Position numbers and translations under genes: made by a program
The notes under the pieces: model-generated
Databases searched by the model: none
What the model was told of the DNA's origin: nothing
The model's input: the letters and a program-made list of their open reading frames with translations, nothing else
In this document: piece by piece, positions 58,464 through 64,000 of the stretch
How positions within the stretch are numbered: position 1 is the first letter of the stretch
How the letters are laid out: every line of letters begins with the position of its first letter
From: Halorubellus sp. JP-L1
GTDB lineage: Archaea > Halobacteriota > Halobacteria > Halobacteriales > Natrialbaceae
Length of the DNA: 64,000 nt
Assembly: GCF_011440375.1 (NCBI RefSeq)
Contig: NZ_JAAOIR010000003.1
Coordinates: 1-64,000, forward strand
Reading direction: 5' to 3'

Positions 58464-61353
58464 CGAGACCACCCGTCGCGGGGAGCGTGAACGTGAACGT
58501 CGTCCCCTCCCCGGGCGTGGACTCGAGCCAGATCTCGCCGCCGTGCCGTTCGACGATCCGCTCGGAGAGCGCGAGCCCGATGCCGGTACCCGAGTGCTCC
58601 GTGGACGGCTGGAGGCTCTGGAATACCTCGAACACCCGGTCGGCGTCCTCCGGGTCGATACCGACGCCCTCGTCCCGGATCGAGATCGACCACCTCTCGC
58701 CGTCGCGGGCCGCGTCGATGCGGACGACGGGTGCCCCCTCGCCACTGTACTCGATGGCGTTGTCGAGCAAGTTCTGGAACAATTGCCGCAACTGGCCGGG
58801 GTCGCCGTGGACGACGGGGAGCGACTCCGCCTCGACGTCCGCGTCAGTCTCCTCGATCCGGAACTGCAGGTCCTCCTGGACGTCGTCGAGGACGTCGTTC
58901 AGGTCGACGGCCTCGAACGGATCACCGCGCGTATCGACGCGCGAGTACCTCAGGAGGCCGTCGATCATGTTCCGCATGCGGTCCGCGCCGTCGACCGCGA
59001 ACTCGACGAACTCGACGCCGTCCTCGTCGAGCGCGTCCGCGTACCGGTTCTCGACGAGCTGGAGATAGCTCGACACCATCCGAAGCGGCTCCTGCAGGTC
59101 GTGCGACGCCGCGTACGCGAACTGCTCCAAGCGCTCGTTCGACGTTTCGAGCTTCCGCTCGTACTCCCGCCGGTCGGTGATGTCGCGCCCGATACCAGCG
59201 AGCACGGACCTCCCGTCGGGGTCCTCGAGCGTCGACGCGACGAACTCGTAGGGGATCAGGTCCCCCTCCTTCGTCAGGATCTCGGCTTCCACCTGGGTCT
59301 CGCCGGCGTCGAGCCCCTCGGCGATCGCGGTCGAGATCGCCTCGTGGTCGCGTTCGTCGAAGAACTCCAGCGCGTGCATCGACGCGATCTCCTCGTCCGT
59401 GTACCCCGTCACGTCCCGGAGCGACTCGTTCCAGCGCTGGAGCTGTCCGGACTCGTCGAGGAGGTAGAAGAGGTCGTCGATCGCGTTCAGGATGTCGTCC
59501 GTGTACTGCTTCTGTCGGTTGAGGCGACCCTGGCGCTCGCGGAGCGCGCGCTCCTGTCTCTTGCGCTCCGAGACGTCTCGGAAGTAGATAGAGAGCCCGG
59601 AATCGGAGGGATAGACGGTGAACTCGAGCCACGCGTCGAGGGCTTCGGCGTAGAACTCGAAGGCGACGGACTCCTGGGTCTCCATCGCCTCGCGGAACTT
59701 CTCCCAGAAGACGTTGCCCTCGGCGTCGGGGAACACCTCCCAGAGCGTGTGCCCGAGGAGGTCCTCCCTGGACTGCTGCATCAGTTCGGCGGCAGAGTCG
59801 TTGAGGTGCGTGAACCGCCACTCCTCGTCCAGGGCGTAGAACGCGTCCGAGATCCGACCGAGTATCTCGCCGAGCTCCGTCTCGAGCTCGGCCTTGCGCT
59901 GCTCGAGCTCTCGCTCCCGGTCCCGCAACTCGGTGATATCCTCGCCGGTCGTGATGATCCGTTCGACGTCGCCGTCAGCGTCACGGACGGGTGCGGCGTT
60001 CACGCGGAACTGAATCCGGTCGGCGTTCGGCGGTTCGATCACGACCTCCTCGTCGTACACCGGCTCGCCGGTCGCCAGGACGCGAGCCGACGGCGTCTCG
60101 GTCGCGTCGAGTGGGTTCCCGTCGTCGTCGAAGAGCGTCCACGCCTCCGGCTGTTCCGGTTCGTCGAGGATTTCGTCCTCCGTGAGTCCGAGCGCGTCCT
60201 GGGCGTGCTGGTTCGCCAAAATCGTGTCCCCGTCGGCGTCCTGGACGGCGATGGCGATCGGCGCCGTCCGCAGCAGTTTCTCGGTCTGGTTCGACTCCCG
60301 ACGGAGACGGCGTTCGCGTTCCTTCCGGTCCGTGACGTCGTCGGCGGACATGACGACTCGCTCCACCTCGGACCCGCCTTCATCGAGCGGCGCCGCGTTG
60401 ATCGAGAACCACCGTCGGTCGCCGTCCGCCACGTCGACCTGGCACTCGAAGTGCTGGACCGACTCACCGGTCTCGACGACCCGCGTCCACGGCCAATCCG
60501 TGACAGGGATCGAGTCGCCGTCCTCGTCGTACAGGTCCCACGAACCGGCGTCGAACGCGTCGAAGTCCGCGGGTTCGACGTCCAAGAGGTCCCGGACGCC
60601 TCCGTTCGCGCGAACGAGCTCGCCGTCCTCACTGAGCACGAGGACGTTCACGGGGACGGTCTCGAGGACCTGTTCCGTGAAGTCGCGCTCCTCGTGGAGT
60701 TCCTGCTCGTACTCGCGCTGTTCGGTCATGTCGCGCGTGACCTTCGTGAACCCTCGCAGCGCCCCGTCCTCGTCCCGGATCGCCGTGATGGTGACGTTCG
60801 CCCAGAACCGCGTCCCGTCCTCGCGCACTCGCCACCCCTCGTCCTCGTATCGCCCATGCTCGGCTGCCCGCTCGAGGTTGCGCGCCGGGACGCCCGCGTC
60901 GACGTCCGCGTCCGTGTAGAACGCCCGGTAATGCTCGCCGACGATCTCGTCCTCGGTGTATCCCTTGAGGCGCGCCGCGCCGTCGTTCCAGCTTCGAACG
61001 AAGCCGTCCGGGTCGAGCATGAAGATCGCGTAATCCTTGACCGCTCGAATGAACGCCCCGAACTCCTCTCGGCCGGTTTCCTGGTGGACTGTTGTTCCCT
61101 GGTCGCCGTCGATTACTTGGTCGCCGTCGGTTTCGTCCGTCCACCAGACGCGGTGTCGGTCGTCTATTCGTCGCGTTCGAACCACACCGCGATCGGCGAG
61201 TGTCGTCAGGTTGGTCCTGGCCGTCTCGAACTCGCAGTCGAGTCGGGCCGCGACTTCGTCGGTCGAGAGTGGCGTGCAGGGGGGTTCGAGACGCGCGAAC
61301 ACGCGCTCGGTCTCTTCCGGCGATACCTCGGAAGTAGACCCTGATGGTTCCAT
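58456..61353 (-). CDS. Winged-helix/multi-PAS sensor histidine kinase
   Basis: A 965-residue cytosolic kinase. An N-terminal winged-helix (about 14-75: [20 protein letters not shown]) is followed by five PAS-like modules (about 98-725; examples [38 protein letters not shown] and [20 protein letters not shown]). Then HisKA (about 735-805) with phospho-accepting His in [13 protein letters not shown], and HATPase (about 845-958) with [10 protein letters not shown] and [13 protein letters not shown]. No membrane segment is present. PAS fields suggest light, redox or oxygen sensing. Confidence 0.92.
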   Translation of the reverse strand: MEPSGSTSEVSPEETERVFARLEPPCTPLSTDEVAARLDCEFETARTNLTTLADRGVVRTRRIDDRHRVWWTDETDGDQVIDGDQGTTVHQETGREEFGAFIRAVKDYAIFMLDPDGFVRSWNDGAARLKGYTEDEIVGEHYRAFYTDADVDAGVPARNLERAAEHGRYEDEGWRVREDGTRFWANVTITAIRDEDGALRGFTKVTRDMTEQREYEQELHEERDFTEQVLETVPVNVLVLSEDGELVRANGGVRDLLDVEPADFDAFDAGSWDLYDEDGDSIPVTDWPWTRVVETGESVQHFECQVDVADGDRRWFSINAAPLDEGGSEVERVVMSADDVTDRKERERRLRRESNQTEKLLRTAPIAIAVQDADGDTILANQHAQDALGLTEDEILDEPEQPEAWTLFDDDGNPLDATETPSARVLATGEPVYDEEVVIEPPNADRIQFRVNAAPVRDADGDVERIITTGEDITELRDRERELEQRKAELETELGEILGRISDAFYALDEEWRFTHLNDSAAELMQQSREDLLGHTLWEVFPDAEGNVFWEKFREAMETQESVAFEFYAEALDAWLEFTVYPSDSGLSIYFRDVSERKRQERALRERQGRLNRQKQYTDDILNAIDDLFYLLDESGQLQRWNESLRDVTGYTDEEIASMHALEFFDERDHEAISTAIAEGLDAGETQVEAEILTKEGDLIPYEFVASTLEDPDGRSVLAGIGRDITDRREYERKLETSNERLEQFAYAASHDLQEPLRMVSSYLQLVENRYADALDEDGVEFVEFAVDGADRMRNMIDGLLRYSRVDTRGDPFEAVDLNDVLDDVQEDLQFRIEETDADVEAESLPVVHGDPGQLRQLFQNLLDNAIEYSGEGAPVVRIDAARDGERWSISIRDEGVGIDPEDADRVFEVFQSLQPSTEHSGTGIGLALSERIVERHGGEIWLESTPGEGTTFTFTLPATGGLDE

Positions 61354-61612
61354 TACGTGAGGGAGGAGCGGGGCAAGTAAACGATTGACGGTGACTTGGA
61401 GTTTACCGATAGTTTGCAGGATACAGACGCTCCCTGTTTCGTCCTCACCAGATCACGAAGAGGAAAACGAGACCGTTCACTCGCGTGTGGGGCGCGCCAG
61501 GTAGGTGACGAATAATTCTCGGCGGTCAACGGCCGAATTCTCGTGAAAAAGGCGACTGGTGCGGGCGTGGACGAGGACTCCCCGGCGATCAGTTCTCGAA
61601 TCGCCGGTCGCG

Positions 61613-61813
61613 CTACTCTTCGGTCCAGTCCTCTCGACACTCGGGACCGCAGAACGCGAGGATCTGGAACTCGTCGTCACTCGTGTACTGCGTGGCGACC
61701 GGATGCCAGTCGGACGGGTCGATCTCGCGCCCGCACGAGGCACACCGCTCGGTATCCACCAGCCCGTCGTCGGGACGGTGGCGACGATCCGAGTCGATCT
61801 CGCGCTCCGTCAT
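61613..61813 (-). CDS. Small zinc protein (DUF7576-type)
   Basis: A 66-residue protein with two CxxC-like knuckles (TERCASCGREID and FCGPECREDW) around an intervening 25-residue beta-like insert. It fits a small treble-clef or zinc-ribbon group of haloarchaeal proteins (DUF7576 as I recall it). It precedes the histidine kinase gene on the same strand with a 259-bp gap. Function unknown; nucleic-acid or protein binding is likely. Confidence 0.78.
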   Translation of the reverse strand: MTEREIDSDRRHRPDDGLVDTERCASCGREIDPSDWHPVATQYTSDDEFQILAFCGPECREDWTEE

Positions 61814-61865
61814 CCCACCCTCGACTGGACTGCACGCGCGTCCTCGAACCGCGAACGAGAGCGCC

Positions 61866-62237
61866 TCAATCTACCGACCCGGGACTGTCCGCCTGCGTCT
61901 CGACGCCCGGGCCCGGCGCGATCGCTGTCGCGGTCCCGGAGCGTCGCGTGACGTCGATCGACCCGTCAGCGGAGACGACGACGTCACAGCCCTCCATCAC
62001 GAAGCGGACCTCCGCACCCCGCTGGTCCCCCACCCCGTCGTTCCGCTCGAAGAGCGCGTCGAGGTGATCGGGGTCGACGACGTCGTAGAGCGGTTCGAGA
62101 TCGAGCGGGTCGGTTCCGGTGACGTCGGCCACTCGGTCGACGACGCGCATACTCACGGGGTCCTCGTCGCCTACAGTGGGGCCGGGTACTGAATTGGAAG
62201 TCGGAATCATCGTGTGCATTGCATCGAAGTACCCCAT
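61866..62237 (-). CDS. HalOD1 output-domain protein, second
   Basis: A 123-residue HalOD1-type protein. The core is MRVVDRVADVTGTDPLDLEP, LYDVVDPDHLDALFERND and RFVMEGCDVVVSADGSIDVT, aligning with the protein at 42285-42629. It ends in a disordered acidic tail. ATG 62237 was chosen; ATG 62219 or later is possible. It lies between the zinc protein and the GAF-HTH_10 regulator on the same strand, which suggests a signalling role in this cluster. Confidence 0.85.
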   Translation of the reverse strand: MGYFDAMHTMIPTSNSVPGPTVGDEDPVSMRVVDRVADVTGTDPLDLEPLYDVVDPDHLDALFERNDGVGDQRGAEVRFVMEGCDVVVSADGSIDVTRRSGTATAIAPGPGVETQADSPGSVD

Positions 62238-62321
62238 CCGGGATAGACGTGCTTCGTATCCACCTACAGCGAGCGACGCGGCGAGCGTATACTGATACGC
62301 ACCGCGTTCCGCCGCGAGAAC

Positions 62322-64000
62322 TCACCGCGACTCCGCATCGCCGAACAGCAACGAGAACAGCGTCTCCTCTGCGGTCCGAATGTGGCGACTCACAGTCGGC
62401 TGGGAGACGTCCAGGAGTTCGGCGACGTCACGCGCCGAACTCGCGCGCGGTTGCTCGAAGAACCCCGCGAAGTACGCCGTCCTGAGGACTTCCTCCTGGC
62501 GCCCCGTCAACTGGTCGAGATACGCCTGCCCCAGTCCCTCGCTCGACCGAACCGGGACGTCCACCTCGCGCCGCGCGACCAGCTCCACGGTATCGAACCG
62601 ATCCCTGAACAGTTCGACGAAATCACGCGGCGACGCCGCCTTCGACGTCCGGATCGTTACCCGTGCTTCCTTCGGGGACGCACGGAGGTTCGTCGGAACG
62701 GCACCCCGGTCGAGGAGTCCCGCGAGGAACGACCCGGGGCGCAGGGACGCCTCGACGACGACTTGGTTGTCGCGTTCCCGAATTACGGACAGGTCGGAGA
62801 TCGCCGAGTATTGGTCGGCGAACGCTCGAACTTGCTGGACGGAAGCGCCCTCGACCGCGCCGACGACGACGATGCCGGACTCCGACCCCGCGGAGACGTC
62901 CTCCAGCGCGAACTCGGCATCGTACTCGGCGAGGAACCCGAGCAACGGATAGTCGTCGTCCCGGATCGCGAACTGGAGTTCGACCGACTCCTCGGAAACC
63001 AGCGCGTCGTAGCGCTCGCGAGCGTTCAGCGCGAACCCGACCATCTCCCCCAGCTCGGACAGGACGCCTTCCTCCATCTCGCTGAACACCCCCGGCTCGT
63101 TCGCGTAGAGGTTCAGGAGGCCGTACACGGAGTCGTTGTACGCGACCGGGACCGAGATGCTCGCTCGATACTCCCGCTGCATGGCCTCCTGGCGCCACGG
63201 CTCGAACGGCGGGTCCGCCTGCAGGTCGTTCTGTACCTGTGGTTCGCGAGTCCGGAACGCTCGCCCCGCCGGCCCCTGGCCGTTCTCGCTCGAGTCCGCC
63301 GTGACGGTCACGGCATCCAGGTAGCCTTCTTCGACGCCTGCCCACGCAACCGGCTCGATCTCGTCCGTCTCGATGTCCCGTTCGCCGAACCAGACGAACC
63401 GGTACGGGTCGCTCTCGGCCAGCCGGTCGCAGACAACCCGCTTGATCTCCTCGCTCGAATCCGCATCCAGCAACGATCGAGTGAGCGCGCGGATCTGGTC
63501 GTTCACGCGCTGCACGCGCTCGAGTTGCTCGTTCTTCGACTCGAGGTCGGCCGTGCGTTCGCGCAGCGAGACCTCGCGATCGAGTCGTTCGAACGCCGAC
63601 GCGACGTTCCGGACGAGAATGGACGTGAGCGCGATCCTCGACTCGTCGAACTCGCCCGGTTCGGTCTCTCCACAGATCAGGACGCCGTGGCCGCCGATCG
63701 GAAACACGGCGGCGCTGGATAGCAGCGTGTCCTCGGCCGCGACCTCCGTCTCCGATTCGACGTTCGCGTACACGCGATGTTCGTTCTCCACGAACGCTTG
63801 CCACGCGAGATCGTGCGCGTCGTCGAACAGCGAATCGTCGTCGGCCAGCGAATCGTCGTCGGCCAGCGAATCGTCGTCGGCCAGCGAGTCGTCACCGGCG
63901 AGTTCCGTGCCGCTCCAGGAGCGCGCAGCCGGTTCCAGCGTCCCCGTCTCGCACTCGTACAGGTCGATCGCCGCGATCGAATAGTCGAGGATGTCGCTCG
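62322..64000 (-). CDS. GAF-HTH_10 (Bat-like) regulator, 5' end missing
   Basis: The visible 559 codons run off the right edge. From the N-terminal side: a GAF domain (SDILDYSIAAIDLYECETGT onward) with a four-fold DDSLAD insert, a helical linker (about 115-160), a second GAF domain (YRFVWFGERD, ASISVPVAYNDSVYGLLNLY), a Bat-type region and C-terminal HTH_10 (AYFAGFFEQPRASSARDVAE). It is a paralogue of the regulator at 56332-58008 without the visible receiver. The first part is certainly cut off, so total architecture is unknown. Confidence 0.88.
   Translation of the reverse strand, partial: SDILDYSIAAIDLYECETGTLEPAARSWSGTELAGDDSLADDDSLADDDSLADDDSLFDDAHDLAWQAFVENEHRVYANVESETEVAAEDTLLSSAAVFPIGGHGVLICGETEPGEFDESRIALTSILVRNVASAFERLDREVSLRERTADLESKNEQLERVQRVNDQIRALTRSLLDADSSEEIKRVVCDRLAESDPYRFVWFGERDIETDEIEPVAWAGVEEGYLDAVTVTADSSENGQGPAGRAFRTREPQVQNDLQADPPFEPWRQEAMQREYRASISVPVAYNDSVYGLLNLYANEPGVFSEMEEGVLSELGEMVGFALNARERYDALVSEESVELQFAIRDDDYPLLGFLAEYDAEFALEDVSAGSESGIVVVGAVEGASVQQVRAFADQYSAISDLSVIRERDNQVVVEASLRPGSFLAGLLDRGAVPTNLRASPKEARVTIRTSKAASPRDFVELFRDRFDTVELVARREVDVPVRSSEGLGQAYLDQLTGRQEEVLRTAYFAGFFEQPRASSARDVAELLDVSQPTVSRHIRTAEETLFSLLFGDAESR
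63828..63899. repeat. 18-bp tandem repeat inside GAF domain
   Basis: Three identical 18-bp units (63828-63845, 63846-63863, 63864-63881) and a degenerate fourth (63882-63899). On the minus strand each encodes six residues of the ADDDSL type, inserting an acidic loop in the first GAF domain of the truncated regulator. Confidence 0.9.

Noticed and set aside
57211-61344. 1377-codon plus-strand ORF
   Set aside because: It is antisense to the histidine kinase and response-regulator genes. Its translation is Arg/Val/Glu-biased with no domain, typical of GC-rich antisense frames.

Overview
The window is haloarchaeal chromosomal DNA (class Halobacteria). It is very GC-rich. Nearly every protein is strongly acidic, many genes start with GTG or look leaderless, secreted proteins carry twin-arginine signals, and many families are typical of haloarchaea (bacterio-opsin-activator HTH_10 regulators, HalOD1, DUF7344, DUF5789, halocyanin, haloarchaeal radical-SAM/RiPP partners). 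I do not assign a genus. I recognised no rRNA, tRNA, CRISPR array or insertion sequence.

Layout. 1-3.2 kb: the 5' end of a Gln/Gly-rich protein running off the left edge, a small zinc protein, an HTH_10 regulator and two small membrane proteins. 3.2-8.2 kb: trehalose synthesis (otsA/otsB), a DUF7344 regulator, a proteasome-beta-like protein without the catalytic threonine, and two membrane proteins. 8.4-13.6 kb: a TIM-barrel epimerase, the first of three paralogous four-helix membrane proteins, an FNT channel and a PAP2 phosphatase. 13.6-16.9 kb: a secreted levansucrase (GH68) and fructan hydrolase (GH32), a levan module. 17.2-22.1 kb: a nucleotidyltransferase-HAD fusion, a Mn catalase, and a CDP-glycerol glycerophosphotransferase-like gene overlapping a second epimerase; this suggests a phosphoglycerol-type surface polymer. 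22.3-41.6 kb: mostly housekeeping, redox, membrane and stress genes (Gfo/Idh/MocA, F420 oxidoreductase, HtrA-like protease, diacylglycerol kinase, FAD-Rieske fusion, GNAT), plus the other two membrane paralogues.

41.7-47.4 kb is the most unusual part: three Gln-rich disordered proteins (one with a phasin-like head, one with a CBS pair), a HalOD1 protein and a ParA-type ATPase without the signature Walker lysine. The ATPase is coupled to an acidic partner and preceded by 13-bp iteron-like repeats beside its TATA box. I infer a ParA-based cargo- or condensate-positioning system. 47.5-49.4 kb is a haloarchaeal radical-SAM/SPASM locus with two small candidate RiPP or partner proteins.

49.4-53.4 kb has lower GC and looks like an accessory island (a DUF4242 protein behind a 24-codon coupled ORF, a FilR1-type regulator, halocyanin, a DUF4268 nuclease-like protein). 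53.5-56.1 kb holds a DUF2071 protein, two exported proteins and a double DUF7344 regulator. 56.3-64 kb is a sensory cluster: a winged-helix/multi-PAS histidine kinase overlapping two response regulators, then a small zinc protein, a HalOD1 protein and a GAF-HTH_10 regulator that runs off the right edge.
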